The notes below the pieces were generated by a model, which did no database searches, was not told where the DNA came from, and saw only the letters and a program-made list of their open reading frames with translations. From Martelella sp. NC20 (GTDB lineage Bacteria > Pseudomonadota > Alphaproteobacteria > Rhizobiales > Rhizobiaceae), in assembly GCF_013459645.1 (NCBI RefSeq), contig NZ_CP054861.1, forward strand, positions 4,576,001 to 4,640,000: a stretch of 64,000 nt of DNA, written 5' to 3'. Below, piece after piece: positions 10,349 to 19,981 of this stretch. Positions within the stretch are counted from its first letter, which is position 1, and every line of letters begins with the position of its first letter. The position numbers and the translations under genes are program-made.

Positions 10349-11545
10349 ATGCCCGCTTTCAAGACCCTCGACGACCTGCCTGATATCAACGGCAAGCGCG
10401 TCCTTGTGCGCGTCGATCTGAACGTGCCTTTCAGCGAGGGCCGGGTAACCGACGCGACCCGGATCGAGCGCGTCGCGCCGACGATCAACGAGTTGTCCAA
10501 CAAGGGTGCAAAGGTCATCCTGATGGCTCATTTCGGTCGCCCGAAGGGCCAGGTCGTGCCGGAAATGTCGCTCAAGCCCATCGTTTACGCCGTCGAGGAA
10601 GTGCTCGATCACGCCGTCGCATTTTGCGATGACTGCGTCGGCGAGGTCGCCGAGAAGGCGATCGCGGCGATGAGCGCCGGCGATATCCTGCTTCTCGAAA
10701 ACACCCGTTTCCACAAGGGCGAGGAGAAGAACGATCCCGAATTCGTGGCGGCGCTCGCAAAAAACGGCGATATCTATGTCAATGATGCCTTTTCCGCCGC
10801 CCACCGGGCCCATGCCTCGACAGAAGGCCTCGGTCACCACATGCCGGCCTATGCCGGCCGCACCATGCAGGCCGAGCTTGAGGCGCTCGAAAGCGGGCTC
10901 GGCAATCCCAAGCACCCGGTGGTGGCGATCGTTGGCGGCGCCAAGGTTTCCACCAAGATCGACCTTCTGGAAAACCTGATCGACAAGGTCGATGCGCTGG
11001 TGATCGGCGGCGGCATGGCCAATACCTTCGTCGCGGCCAAGGGCATCGATGTCGGCAAGTCGCTGTGCGAGCATGATCTTGCCGATACCGCCCGCGCGAT
11101 CATGGCCAAGGCGGAAAAGACCGGCTGCGCGATCGTGCTGCCGGTCGACGGTGTGGTCGCCGGCGAATTCAAGGCCAATGCCGCAAACGAAACCGTCGCG
11201 ATCGACGCGATCCCGGCCGACCAGATGATGCTCGACGTCGGCCCGCAATCCGTCATGACCATCAACGAATGGATCGAAAAGGCCGAAACGCTGGTCTGGA
11301 ACGGCCCGCTCGGCGCGTTCGAGATCGAGCCGTTCGACGCGGCCACCGTGGCCGCGGCAAAATTCGCGGCCGAGCGCACCAGGGCCGGCAAGCTGGTATC
11401 TGTCGCCGGCGGCGGCGACACGGTCTCGGCCCTCAACCATGCCGGCGTCAAGGATGATTTCAGCTATGTCTCGACGGCGGGCGGCGCGTTCCTCGAATGG
11501 ATGGAAGGCAAGGTTCTGCCGGGCGTCGAGATCCTGAAGAAGTGA
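10349..11545 (+). CDS. pgk: Phosphoglycerate kinase
   Basis: The 398-residue glycolytic/gluconeogenic enzyme interconverts 1,3-bisphosphoglycerate + ADP and 3-phosphoglycerate + ATP. Visible are RVDLNVPF near residue 19, HFGRPKG, the hinge region GGAKVSTKI and the nucleotide loop GGGDTVSA near 352. The ATG at 10349 follows AGAGGA; an in-frame extension back to 10208 lacks family similarity. The gene stands alone, while tkt and gap lie 23 kb away in this window. Confidence 0.97.
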   Translation: MPAFKTLDDLPDINGKRVLVRVDLNVPFSEGRVTDATRIERVAPTINELSNKGAKVILMAHFGRPKGQVVPEMSLKPIVYAVEEVLDHAVAFCDDCVGEVAEKAIAAMSAGDILLLENTRFHKGEEKNDPEFVAALAKNGDIYVNDAFSAAHRAHASTEGLGHHMPAYAGRTMQAELEALESGLGNPKHPVVAIVGGAKVSTKIDLLENLIDKVDALVIGGGMANTFVAAKGIDVGKSLCEHDLADTARAIMAKAEKTGCAIVLPVDGVVAGEFKANAANETVAIDAIPADQMMLDVGPQSVMTINEWIEKAETLVWNGPLGAFEIEPFDAATVAAAKFAAERTRAGKLVSVAGGGDTVSALNHAGVKDDFSYVSTAGGAFLEWMEGKVLPGVEILKK

Positions 11546-11586
11546 CCGCCGCCAGAGCCCAATATCGGGCGACGCATAACGAAAAA

Positions 11587-11608
11587 GCCGGGCCCCGCGG
11601 GGCCCGGC
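11587..11608 (+). terminator. Strong GC hairpin after pgk
   Basis: GCCGGGCCCC and GGGGCCCGGC form a 10-bp perfect stem 41 nt after the pgk stop. A short T-poor tail follows, so termination may be partly Rho-dependent. Confidence 0.6.
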
Positions 11609-11653
11609 TCTCAGTTTGATGACAAATCCCGTAAGTGAGCACGGTGTCGCCTC

Positions 11654-11810
11654 CCTCTCCGCCGTCATCCCGGACTTGATCCGGGATCCAGCAAGCGCAA
11701 GTCCTTGCGCGCAAAGACTCTTTCGTGAAATCCACCACAAGCGGCCCTGGATGCCGGGTCAAGCCCGGCATGACGGAAGTATCTGTCAAGGCCTTCGTCA
11801 ACAAACTGAG
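11654..11810 (-). repeat. Dispersed intergenic repeat, copy A
   Basis: This roughly 155-bp element holds two convergent hairpins, the CCCGGACTTGATCCGGG and GCCGGGTCAAGCCCGGC types, joined by a shared linker. The reverse complement of 21499-21660 matches it along its full length. It fills most of the gap between pgk and the heme-type receptor gene, where no gene is seen. Confidence 0.8.
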
Positions 11811-11811
11811 C

Positions 11812-11837
11812 CGGACCCTCTCGGACCCGGCTCCTCT
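11812..11837 (-). terminator. Terminator of the TonB receptor gene
   Basis: GAGCCGG and its partner CCGGCTC close a hairpin just past the receptor stop on the minus strand, followed by AGTTTGTT. Confidence 0.55.
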
Positions 11838-11856
11838 CATGCTCGCCTGACGCGTC

Positions 11857-14067
11857 TCAGAACGTCTGCGTCATCGATATCTTGAAGGTGCGGCCGGGCT
11901 CGGAATAGAAGCTCCGCGGCTGGGTCAGCGTGGTGTCCTGCAGGTCCAGCGCATCGTAATAGGTCTGGTCGAACAGGTTGTAGACGCCGGCCTGAACCAG
12001 GAGCCCGTCGAACCGCTCCGGCGACCACCAGGCGGTAACGTCGACGATGCCGTAGCCCGGAGCCTTGAAGGTAGCGGTGGAGCCGTCCGGCACCTTTGCC
12101 GACAGGATCCAGTTGGAGTTCACGCCCCAGGTCTCATCGTTATATCCGCCGCCGATGACGGCTTTCAGGGGCGCGACCGAAGCGAGCATCTTGTGGGTGT
12201 CCATGTCCCAGCCGCGCGCGAAGGCAAGCGAGGCATGCAGGTCCCAGTTGTTGACGAACGACTTCTGGAAGCTCGCCTCGACACCGGCAATCTCGACATT
12301 GTCGATATTGATGGTCTGGGTGATGCCGAGCGGATAGAGGCTGCTGGCAAAGCCCAGATCGGTCGGCTCAACCGACTGGGTGTCGATGAAGTCCTTGTAG
12401 CGGCTGTAGAAGGCCGAAACCCTGCCGCCATCCTCGTCGTCGCCGAAATTGGCGCCAAGTTCCACGCCCCAGCTCGTTTCCGGCTCGAGATCGGGATTGC
12501 CGATCCTGAGATAGCTGCCCGGCGAACCGTAATCGACATAGAGCTCGCCCGGCGTCGGCGCACGGAAGGCGGTCGAGATCTGGCCATAGATCTGGGTGAA
12601 GTCGGTGAGGTCATAGGTCGCGAGCAGTTTCGGCGAGATCTGCCAGTTGCTCTGGCTTTCCGGCAGGCCGTTATAGTTCGGGTTGTTGGTGTAGCTTGCC
12701 GTATCCTGCGGGTCATACTGATACCAGTCGAACCGCACGCCGGGGGTCAGCGCAAAGCCGCTGTCGCCGAAGACGATCTCGTCATGGGCATAGAGGCCCA
12801 GCACATAGCCGTTCACATCCGGCGTATCGGACTGGTTGGTGTGCAGGAAGCTGCAGGTGCTGAAGGGCGCATAGGGGCCGGGGCCGCAATTGTCGACGCC
12901 GCTCGAATACTGGCTGGTCTGCGAATAGTAGAAATCGCCGCCAAGCGTGAAGGTGTGGAACAGCGATCCGGTTTCGACGCTTTTCTCCGCCCAGCCGGAC
13001 CAGCCATAGCGCTCGTCATCGGTGGTGGACGTACGCGAGTACTCGCCATAGGGCGGTGTGCCACGGGAGGATAGGCGGATGCCGTCCGTGCCGCTCTCGC
13101 GTTCGCTCTTCAGCCAGTAGAACGTGCTGAACGCCTGGTCGATCAGACCGTCATCGGCAATGGCGGCGTAATTGTAATCGATCGAGACGCGGTCGCGGTG
13201 CTTCACTTCGCTGCCGTTCCAGTTGTCCGGTGCGTAGGTCGCGCCCTGGTCGGTGAGCAGCTCGATATCCTTGTTGCGGTCATAGCGCTCGACCGTCAGG
13301 CCGACGGTGTGAGCCTCCATGATGTTCTGACGGATCTTGAACAGCAGGTTGTTCTCGTCGAAGCTTGCCGGGTTCGGCTCGCTGCGGGTCGCGCCATAAC
13401 CGCCGACATCGCCCTGGTTCTGCATTTCGGAGCCGGAGGCGATATCGCCCTGGAAAAGAAGCGCGGTATTGCCGGCCTGTATGGCGAAAGCCGCATTGCC
13501 GTCGATACTCTCATCGGCGCTGTCATAGGTGAGGCCGAATCGACCGCCATAGCCCTTTTCGGGATCGATCAGGTCTTCGGGCTCAAGCGTGCGCAGCACC
13601 ACAGTGCCGCCGAGCGAGCCGCTGCCGGAACGCGAACTGTCGGCGCCGCGCACAATATCGATCGTCGCGATCGAATCGAACGAGAAGGCATCGCCGCCGC
13701 CATTGGCGTCGGAACGCGCCGTATCGTCGAGATAGGGGATCTGGATGCCGTCGATGACGGTCGAGACGCGCGGGCCCTGCATGCCGCGGATATTGACCGA
13801 GCCGGCATCATCGCCGACGAAGGTCACCCCCGGCTCCAGCACACGGGTGAAATCGCCGAAATCGGAGACGATATTCTGGTCGAGCTCCTCACGGGTCGTC
13901 TCGGTGGCAAGCGGGGTATCGGCAATCCCCTCCTTGCCGCCCGTTGTCGTCACGCTGACGGGGGAAAGCACCGTCGTCTCACTGCCGTCCTGAGACCATG
14001 AGGCTGTTGCGCATGCAAGGGTGGCCAGAGCCGTACACGATGCCAAAATCCGCGAAATACGCATCAC
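11857..14067 (-). CDS. TonB-dependent receptor, heme/hemoglobin type
   Basis: The 736-residue outer-membrane protein begins with a signal peptide (cleavage likely after about residue 25, ATASWSQ). A TonB-box-like segment (ETTVLSPVSVTT), a plug domain (about 50-160, with NIRGMQGPRVSTVIDG) and a 22-strand barrel ending in aromatic TQTF follow. The segments FRAPTPGELY and NPDLEPETS near residues 495-525 are the FRAP/NPDL boxes typical of heme receptors. It would import heme using TonB energy. The IRO-type box in its promoter fits iron repression by RirA. The exact ligand is inferred. Confidence 0.88.
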   Translation of the reverse strand: MMRISRILASCTALATLACATASWSQDGSETTVLSPVSVTTTGGKEGIADTPLATETTREELDQNIVSDFGDFTRVLEPGVTFVGDDAGSVNIRGMQGPRVSTVIDGIQIPYLDDTARSDANGGGDAFSFDSIATIDIVRGADSSRSGSGSLGGTVVLRTLEPEDLIDPEKGYGGRFGLTYDSADESIDGNAAFAIQAGNTALLFQGDIASGSEMQNQGDVGGYGATRSEPNPASFDENNLLFKIRQNIMEAHTVGLTVERYDRNKDIELLTDQGATYAPDNWNGSEVKHRDRVSIDYNYAAIADDGLIDQAFSTFYWLKSERESGTDGIRLSSRGTPPYGEYSRTSTTDDERYGWSGWAEKSVETGSLFHTFTLGGDFYYSQTSQYSSGVDNCGPGPYAPFSTCSFLHTNQSDTPDVNGYVLGLYAHDEIVFGDSGFALTPGVRFDWYQYDPQDTASYTNNPNYNGLPESQSNWQISPKLLATYDLTDFTQIYGQISTAFRAPTPGELYVDYGSPGSYLRIGNPDLEPETSWGVELGANFGDDEDGGRVSAFYSRYKDFIDTQSVEPTDLGFASSLYPLGITQTINIDNVEIAGVEASFQKSFVNNWDLHASLAFARGWDMDTHKMLASVAPLKAVIGGGYNDETWGVNSNWILSAKVPDGSTATFKAPGYGIVDVTAWWSPERFDGLLVQAGVYNLFDQTYYDALDLQDTTLTQPRSFYSEPGRTFKISMTQTF

Positions 14068-14180
14068 CGAATCCTTCTTGTTCGTTGAAGAACCTGGCTG
14101 GCTTGCGAACGGCGCTGCGTACTGGCTGGCTGGGCATTTTCCCGGCGTTGCGCCGGCGATGGACTATCCGCTATAAAACA

Positions 14181-14195
14181 TGACTGTAACTGTCA
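14181..14195 (-). promoter_or_regulatory. IRO/RirA-type iron box
   Basis: The 15-bp near-palindrome has the form TGA-N9-TCA, the IRO motif described for RirA-regulated genes in Rhizobium. It overlaps the minus-strand -35 hexamer TTGACA (14191-14196) of the receptor gene, a position suited to repression when iron is plentiful. It also lies about 120 nt upstream of the divergent phosphatase gene. Confidence 0.6.
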
Positions 14196-14313
14196 AGATA
14201 AATTGCCCGGCTTTTGACACATTTACACCGCCTGTGCCGGTTATGCGCCATGATGGCTGTTGCGTCGGCAAAAGCCGGATTAAGATGAGCCGAGATTGCA
14301 GAGGGAATTCTGG

Positions 14314-14880
14314 ATGAAAAAGAAGCGTCTTGCACGGCGGCTCGGGGCAGCCACCGGCGTTCTGGCCGTGAGCAGCGGCATTTATCTTGGCGGCCTTCAG
14401 GTGAGCGGCAATTTTCACGAAGTGAAGGCCGGCGAGCTTTATCGTTCCGCCCAGCCCAGCGCGAGCGCGCTCTCGAACTATATCGACCGGCACGGCATCA
14501 GGACGGTGATCAACCTGCGCGGCGCCAGCCCCGGGCGTTCGTGGTATGACGACGAAGTCAATGTAAGTGCCGTCAAGGGCATCAAGCATATCGATTTCCC
14601 GATGTCGGACCGCACCATATTGTCGCCGGAACGCAGCATGGAATTGCTGGCGCTGATGCGCGATGCGCCGAAGCCGATCCTGATCCATTGCAAGGCGGGC
14701 GCCGACCGCACCGGCCTTGCCTCCGTCATCTATCTCCAGCAACTGGGCGGCATCGACGAGGAAACAGCCGAGTGGCAGCTTTCGCCGCTCTATGGCCACG
14801 TTGCCCTGCCAGGCATCGGGCCTTACGCCATGGACACCAGCTGGGAAGACCTCGAGAAAGTTCTCGGCCTCGACAGCTGA
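14314..14880 (+). CDS. Dual-specificity/tyrosine phosphatase-like protein
   Basis: The 188-residue protein carries the C-X5-R phosphatase signature HCKAGADRTG (Cys126, Arg132) and an upstream general-acid region near residues 94-100 (DFPMSDR). A basic N-terminus and a hydrophobic stretch (about 11-28) suggest a membrane anchor or signal for export. The ATG at 14314 follows AGAGGGA; a TTG 18 nt upstream is less likely. The substrate could be a phosphoprotein or a phosphoinositide-like molecule. It shares its upstream region with the iron-regulated receptor. Confidence 0.8.
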   Translation: MKKKRLARRLGAATGVLAVSSGIYLGGLQVSGNFHEVKAGELYRSAQPSASALSNYIDRHGIRTVINLRGASPGRSWYDDEVNVSAVKGIKHIDFPMSDRTILSPERSMELLALMRDAPKPILIHCKAGADRTGLASVIYLQQLGGIDEETAEWQLSPLYGHVALPGIGPYAMDTSWEDLEKVLGLDS

Positions 14881-14890
14881 GGACATTGCC

Positions 14891-15775
14891 CTACGGCGCG
14901 AAACGCATCCGCTCCTCCCTGAACCGTCGCGCCAGAAACGTGCGAATCAGCGCGATGCGGGCCAGACTACCGGTGTCGGGATGGGACAGAAGGTGATAGG
15001 CGCGGCGGAAGCTGACCGAGGGCAGGATGCGCACCAGCCCCGGCATGTCTCGCGCCACGAAATCATGCAGAATGCCGATGCCGATGCCGGCCCTGACGGC
15101 CTCCATCTGCCCGGCGACGCCGGCGCAGCGGAATTGCCGCCCGGCAAAGCGCGCCAGATGGCCGGCATAGTTCAGCGACGAGGCGTAGGCATAGTCCTCC
15201 ACGCCGGTGACGACGACATGGGCGGCGAGATCCTCCTCGCTTTCGGGCATGCCGTGCTGCCGGAGATAGGCGGCGGCGGCGTAGACGCCGAGCGTGTAAT
15301 CGGTCAGCCTGGAAACCACCAGCCGCCCCTCCGCCGGCGGATCGAGCGTGATCGCCAGATCCGCCTCGCGTTTGGAAAGCGAGAATGTGCGCGGCAGCGG
15401 CACCAGTTCCACGATCAGGCCCGGATGCTCCTCCTGCAGGCGCCCGAGTTCGGCAGCCAGAAAATAGGTTCCGAGCCCATCCGGCGCGCCGACGCGGACC
15501 GTGCCGGAAAGGCTCGCGCCCCGCGCCCTTGTGTCTTCCGTAATGCCCAGAATTTCGGTCTCCACGCGCTCGGCCACCGCAAGCAACCGCTCGCCCGCCT
15601 CCGTCAGCGTGGAGCCGGAGGGGCGGCGCTCGAACAGCGGCTCGCCGAGCGTCTCCTCCAGCGCATTCAGCCGCCGCGCGACGGTTGCGTGGTTGAGCCC
15701 GAGCGTGTGCGCGGCCGCGAGAATCTGCCCGCGCCGCGCCACCGCCAGAAATACCCGCAAGTGATCCCAATCCAT
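14891..15775 (-). CDS. LysR-family transcriptional regulator
   Basis: The 294-residue protein has an N-terminal winged helix-turn-helix (residues 1-60, MDWDHLRVFLAVARRGQIL...LNHATVARRLNALEE). A substrate-binding-like effector domain from about residue 90 follows. It is transcribed divergently from mmsA with a 164-bp spacer, so it probably controls mmsA and itself. The effector may be a valine or inositol catabolite, but that is inference. Confidence 0.9.
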   Translation of the reverse strand: MDWDHLRVFLAVARRGQILAAAHTLGLNHATVARRLNALEETLGEPLFERRPSGSTLTEAGERLLAVAERVETEILGITEDTRARGASLSGTVRVGAPDGLGTYFLAAELGRLQEEHPGLIVELVPLPRTFSLSKREADLAITLDPPAEGRLVVSRLTDYTLGVYAAAAYLRQHGMPESEEDLAAHVVVTGVEDYAYASSLNYAGHLARFAGRQFRCAGVAGQMEAVRAGIGIGILHDFVARDMPGLVRILPSVSFRRAYHLLSHPDTGSLARIALIRTFLARRFREERMRFAP

Positions 15776-15782
15776 CGAATAA

Positions 15783-15811
15783 CTTTAATTTTTGCACAAT
15801 GGATTTGTCAA
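15783..15811 (-). promoter_or_regulatory. Promoter of the LysR gene
   Basis: A minus-strand TTGACA (15806-15811) and TTAAAG (15783-15788) are separated by 17 nt, just upstream of the regulator start. The surrounding AT-rich stretch is the likely LysR binding region. Confidence 0.5.
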
Positions 15812-15939
15812 TTATCCTGTTTCTTTGCGTAATTTAGTAAGCGAAGGTGCCATCACGATATTGATGCGATCCTGCGGCAAGATCTTTTGCTTCGGCGGAC
15901 CGCAGGAAGAAAAACCAGCAAAACACCGGAGGAAAACAC

Positions 15940-17436
15940 ATGAAGTCCATTCAGCATTTTGTCGGCGGCAAGCCCTTTGCCGGCAGCAGCACCCGCACCG
16001 TGCCGACCTACAATCCCGCCACCGGCGAGCAGAGCGGCGAACTTTCGCTGGCAAACACGGCCGATGTGCGCGCCGCCGTCGAGGCCGCCAGCGCCGCCTT
16101 CCCGGAATGGGCGGCCACCACGCCGCTGCGCCGCGCCCGCATCCTGAACAAGTTCCTGTCGATCATGGAAGCCCGGATCGACGAGATGGCGGCCGTCATC
16201 ACCGCCGAGCATGGCAAGGTCCATTCCGATGCGCTCGGCGAAATCCAGCGCGGCATGGAAGTGGTCGAATTCGCGACCGCCGCCCCGCAGCTTCTGAAGA
16301 GCGAATACACCGAAAATGTCGGCACCGGGGTCGACAGCTATGCGATCCGCCAGCCGCTCGGCGTCGTTGCCGGCATCACGCCGTTCAACTTCCCGGCGAT
16401 GGTGCCGATGTGGATGTTCCCGATCGCGCTTGCGGCGGGCAACTGCTTCGTGCTGAAGCCGTCCGAACGCGATCCCTCCGCCTCGCTGCTGATTGCCGCG
16501 TGGCTGAAGGAAGCGGGCCTGCCCGATGGCGTCTTCAACGTCGTCCAGGGCGACAAGGAGGCCGTCGACGCGCTGCTGACCGATCCGGATATCGAAGCCG
16601 TTTCCTTCGTAGGCTCGACCCCGATCGCGCGCTACATCTACACCACCGCGACCGCCAACGGCAAACGCTGCCAGGCGCTCGGCGGGGCCAAGAACCACAT
16701 GATCGTGATGCCCGATGCCGACATGGACCAGGCGGCAGATGCGCTGATGGGCGCGGCCTTCGGTTCCGCCGGCGAGCGCTGCATGGCAATCTCGGTGGCC
16801 GTGCCGGTCGGCGACGAGACGGCGGACCGGCTGATCGACAAACTCAAACCCCGGATTGCAGCCCTCAAGGTCGGCCCCGGCACCGATCCGGAAGCCGATA
16901 TGGGCCCGCTGGTGACGGCGGCGGCATTCGAACGCGTGAACGGCTACATCGATTCGGGCGTCGAAGAAGGCGCGGAACTGGTGGTCGATGGCCGCGGCCT
17001 GAAGCTGCAGGGCTACGAGAACGGTTATTTCATCGGCGCAACCCTGTTCGACAAGGTCACGACCGACATGAAGATCTACAAGGAAGAGATTTTCGGCCCG
17101 GTCCTCTCGGTCGCCCGCGCCAGGAGCTATGACGAGGCCGCCCAGTGGATCAACGACCATGAATTCGGCAATGGCACCGCGATCTTCACCCGCGACGGCG
17201 ATGCCGCCCGCGAATTCGCCCACAAGATCAGGGTCGGCATGGTCGGCGTCAATGTGCCGATCCCGGTTCCGATGGCGTTCCACTCCTTCGGCGGCTGGAA
17301 GGCCTCGCTGTTCGGCGACCACCACATGCACGGGCCGGAAGGCGTTCGCTTCTACACCCGCCTGAAGACCATCACCCAGCGCTGGCCCAAGGGCATCCGC
17401 GCCGGCGCGGAATTCTCGATGCCGACGATGAAGTAA
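15940..17436 (+). CDS. mmsA: Methylmalonate-semialdehyde dehydrogenase (CoA-acylating)
   Basis: The 498-residue aldehyde dehydrogenase fits the MmsA/IolA branch, with the catalytic Cys281 in [11 protein letters not shown], the [13 protein letters not shown] segment near 149-161 and the late KEEIFGPVL. Enzymes of this branch convert methylmalonate or malonate semialdehyde to propionyl-CoA or acetyl-CoA in valine and inositol breakdown. There is no mmsB or iol neighbour, only the divergent LysR gene. A terminator follows immediately. Confidence 0.94.
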   Translation: MKSIQHFVGGKPFAGSSTRTVPTYNPATGEQSGELSLANTADVRAAVEAASAAFPEWAATTPLRRARILNKFLSIMEARIDEMAAVITAEHGKVHSDALGEIQRGMEVVEFATAAPQLLKSEYTENVGTGVDSYAIRQPLGVVAGITPFNFPAMVPMWMFPIALAAGNCFVLKPSERDPSASLLIAAWLKEAGLPDGVFNVVQGDKEAVDALLTDPDIEAVSFVGSTPIARYIYTTATANGKRCQALGGAKNHMIVMPDADMDQAADALMGAAFGSAGERCMAISVAVPVGDETADRLIDKLKPRIAALKVGPGTDPEADMGPLVTAAAFERVNGYIDSGVEEGAELVVDGRGLKLQGYENGYFIGATLFDKVTTDMKIYKEEIFGPVLSVARARSYDEAAQWINDHEFGNGTAIFTRDGDAAREFAHKIRVGMVGVNVPIPVPMAFHSFGGWKASLFGDHHMHGPEGVRFYTRLKTITQRWPKGIRAGAEFSMPTMK

Positions 17437-17443
17437 AATACCG

Positions 17444-17470
17444 CGCCGCCCCTTACCGGGCGGCGTTTTT
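17444..17470 (+). terminator. Intrinsic terminator of mmsA
   Basis: CGCCGCCC and GGGCGGCG pair in an 8-bp stem followed by five T. The thiamine leader starts right after it. Confidence 0.85.
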
Positions 17471-17474
17471 CTGC

Positions 17475-17480
17475 TATATA
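17475..17480 (+). promoter_or_regulatory. -10 element of the thi operon
   Basis: TATATA lies 5 nt after the mmsA terminator and about 15 nt before the riboswitch core. No clear -35 is visible. Confidence 0.4.
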
Positions 17481-17493
17481 GCGGCCAACAAGA

Positions 17494-17575
17494 GCGACAG
17501 GGGCGTCGGCGAAAGCCGGCTGAGATGAACCCTTGGAACCTGATCCGGATCATACCGGCGGAGGGAGTCACTCGG
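17494..17575 (+). ncRNA. TPP riboswitch (THI element)
   Basis: The conserved aptamer parts are present in order: a 5' GGGGCG strand, CTGAGATGA, ACCCTTGGAACCTGATCCGG and ATACCGGCGGAGGGA. Downstream, TCCCTCC (about 17590-17596) can pair with GGAGGGA at the aptamer's 3' end. CTCCGCC just before the AAGGAGGA ribosome-binding site can also pair with the same region. Ligand binding would free or occlude one of these, so thiM translation is probably switched off by thiamine pyrophosphate. Confidence 0.93.
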
Positions 17576-17635
17576 GTTCGCGAGCTTCGTCCCTCCGGCC
17601 CGTCTGGTTTCTCCGCCAAAGCAAGGAGGAAGCCG

Positions 17636-18430
17636 ATGGTTGATATTGCTGCCATTCTTCAGAAGATGCGCGCTGAAGCGCCGCTCACGCAATGCATCAC
17701 CAATTACGTGGCGATGAATATCGCCGCCAATGTGCTGCTGGCCGCAGGCGCTTCTCCGGCGATGGTCCACGCGAAGGAGGAGGCCGGCGAATTCGCCGGA
17801 ATCGCTTCCGCCGTCACCATCAATATCGGTACGCTTTCGCCAGACTGGCTCGCCGGCATGAAGGCCGCGGCCGAGACCGCCAACCGCAACAACACGCCCT
17901 GGGTGCTGGATCCCGTCGCCCATTTCGCCACCGGCTTCCGGGCCAGGTCAGCGCTCGAAATTCTCGGCCTCGGCCCGACGATCCTGCGCGGCAATGCCTC
18001 TGAAATCCTCGCGTTCTCAGGCGCCACCAGCGCCGGCAAGGGGGTCGATGCCGGCGACAGCGTGGCGGCCGCCGAAGAGACCGCGAAAGCGCTCGCCCGT
18101 GAGCGCAACATGGTCGTGGCCGTCACCGGGGAGCGCGATTTCGTGACCGACGGCGAACGCTGCGCCCGCATCGGCGGCGGCTCTGCCCTGATGCCGCGGG
18201 TCACGGCGCTCGGCTGCGCGCTGACGGCGCTTGTCGGCGGCTATGCCGGGGCATGGCGCGAGGATGCCTTCGAAGCGACGGTCGCAGCGCTCGCCCATTA
18301 CGGCGTCGCGGGGCGACGCGCGCATGGAAAGGCGGAAGGCCCCGGCTCGTTCCAGGTCCATTTCCTCGATGCGCTCGCCGCCGTGACGCCCGACACGCTT
18401 GCCCTCGAAGCGGAGATCGAATTGCCATGA
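17636..18430 (+). CDS. thiM: Hydroxyethylthiazole kinase
   Basis: The 264-residue enzyme phosphorylates hydroxyethylthiazole for thiamine salvage. Family segments include PLTQCITNYVAMNIAANVLL near residues 16-35, SPAMVHAKEE, VLDPVAH and, late, the ALGCALTALVGG catalytic loop with Cys. The start at 17636 follows AAGGAGGA. An in-frame extension into the riboswitch (17525) is not coding. It overlaps thiE by the ATGA type. Confidence 0.95.
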   Translation: MVDIAAILQKMRAEAPLTQCITNYVAMNIAANVLLAAGASPAMVHAKEEAGEFAGIASAVTINIGTLSPDWLAGMKAAAETANRNNTPWVLDPVAHFATGFRARSALEILGLGPTILRGNASEILAFSGATSAGKGVDAGDSVAAAEETAKALARERNMVVAVTGERDFVTDGERCARIGGGSALMPRVTALGCALTALVGGYAGAWREDAFEATVAALAHYGVAGRRAHGKAEGPGSFQVHFLDALAAVTPDTLALEAEIELP

Positions 18431-19059
18431 ACTTCGACCTTTCCCTCTATCTCGTCCTCGATCCGGAACTTTGCGGCGATTACGGCATGGTCGCCACTGC
18501 AAGGGATGCCATCGCGGGCGGCGCGACCATCGTCCAGCTTCGTATGAAGCACGCCTCGACGCGCGAGCGCATCGACATGGGGCTCGCCCTGAAACAGGTC
18601 ACGGGCGGAACCCCTGCCCGGCTGATCATGAACGACGACGTCGAAGCGGCCATCGCGATCGATGCCGATGGCGTCCATGTCGGACAGGAGGACGCCCATC
18701 CCGAGGATGTGCGCCGCCGGATCGGTGAGGAGAAGCTTCTCGGCGTTTCCGTCAACGGCCTCGACGTCGCGCGCGCCTTCGATCCCGCCGGCATCGACTA
18801 TATCGGCGCGGGCCCGGTGTTTGCGACCGGCACCAAGCCCGACCATGCGCTTCCTGTCGGATTTGAAGGGCTCTCCGAGATGATCGGGCTTTGCGGATTG
18901 CCTTCCGTTGCCATCGGCGGGTTGAAAGCGGAGCATGTGGCGTCCACATTCGAAAGCGGGGCCGACGGGATCGCCGTCGTTTCGGCCATTTGCGGCCAGC
19001 CCGATCCCTATAAGGCGACGGCAGACCTTGCCGCCGCCATCGCGAAGGCGAAGCAATGA
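18427..19059 (+). CDS. thiE: Thiamine-phosphate synthase
   Basis: The 210-residue TIM-barrel protein joins HMP-pyrophosphate and thiazole phosphate to thiamine monophosphate. Visible are VQLRMKHAS near residue 36, NDD near 65, DGVHVGQED and YIGAGPVFATGTKPD. In many ThiE proteins the equivalent of VQLRMK reads QLRxK, so the active site looks normal. The start overlaps the thiM stop by 4 nt and the end overlaps thiD by 4 nt, showing tight coupling. Confidence 0.93.
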   Translation: MNFDLSLYLVLDPELCGDYGMVATARDAIAGGATIVQLRMKHASTRERIDMGLALKQVTGGTPARLIMNDDVEAAIAIDADGVHVGQEDAHPEDVRRRIGEEKLLGVSVNGLDVARAFDPAGIDYIGAGPVFATGTKPDHALPVGFEGLSEMIGLCGLPSVAIGGLKAEHVASTFESGADGIAVVSAICGQPDPYKATADLAAAIAKAKQ

Positions 19060-19871
19060 TCGCAAACATACTCTCGATCGCGGGCTCCGATCCCTCGGGC
19101 GGCGCCGGCATCCAGGCCGATCTCAAGACATTTTCGGCGCTCGGCACCTATGGCATGGCGGCGCTTACCGCGCTGACGGCGCAGAACACGCGCGGCGTCA
19201 CGGGCGTGCACCAGGTGCCGTCGGCCTTCGTCGCCGAACAGATCGCGGCGATCTTCGACGATGTGAAGGTCGACGCGATCAAGATCGGCATGGTCGCCAA
19301 TGCCAATATCGCCGTCACCATCGCCGACAGCCTGCGCCACCATGTGGAAGTGCCGGTCGTGCTCGATCCGGTGATGGTCGCCAAGGGCGGTCACCGGCTG
19401 CTACCGGAAGATGCGGTAGAGGCCCTGAAGGACCACCTGCTGCCGCTCGCCGCCGTGCTGACGCCCAACCTGCCGGAAGCCGCCGCCCTGCTCGATACCG
19501 AAACCGCTGCCGACCGCGACCAGATGATCGCCCAGGCAAAGGCGCTCAGAGGCCTCGGCCCGCAGGCGGTGCTCTTGAAGGGAGGGCATCTGGAGGGCGC
19601 GGAAAGCCCGGACCTGCTGGTCACGGCCGCAGGTTATGAATGGCTCGAGGGCCCCCGCATCGACACTGCCAACACCCATGGCACGGGCTGCACGCTTTCA
19701 AGCGCGATCGCGGCCGAGATCGGCAAGGGCGTCCCACTTTCCGAAGCGGTCGCGAACGCCAAGCGCTATGTCGCCGGCGCGATCGCGGCGGCGGACGGTC
19801 TCCATGTCGGCTCCGGCCACGGCCCGACGCACCATTTCCATCAATTGTGGAGCGGAATCACCAAAACGTGA
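19056..19871 (+). CDS. thiD: Hydroxymethylpyrimidine/phosphomethylpyrimidine kinase
   Basis: The 271-residue kinase makes HMP-phosphate and HMP-pyrophosphate. It shows SIAGSDPSGGAGIQADLK near residues 7-24, KIGMV near 73, DPVMVAKGG and the THGTGCTLSSAIAA catalytic loop. It ends the thiMED operon. No thiC, thiO or thiG is present here, so this operon by itself serves salvage, with any de novo genes elsewhere. Confidence 0.95.
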   Translation: MIANILSIAGSDPSGGAGIQADLKTFSALGTYGMAALTALTAQNTRGVTGVHQVPSAFVAEQIAAIFDDVKVDAIKIGMVANANIAVTIADSLRHHVEVPVVLDPVMVAKGGHRLLPEDAVEALKDHLLPLAAVLTPNLPEAAALLDTETAADRDQMIAQAKALRGLGPQAVLLKGGHLEGAESPDLLVTAAGYEWLEGPRIDTANTHGTGCTLSSAIAAEIGKGVPLSEAVANAKRYVAGAIAAADGLHVGSGHGPTHHFHQLWSGITKT

Positions 19872-19981
19872 TGGCATGAAGCGCAATGTCAGACGCCGTT
19901 CATCTTCACTAGCCTAATCCTGCCCCTAGCTTCCAAACAGAGGCTGCGTATACTGCTGCCGAGCAACGAAGGAGGCTTTGG

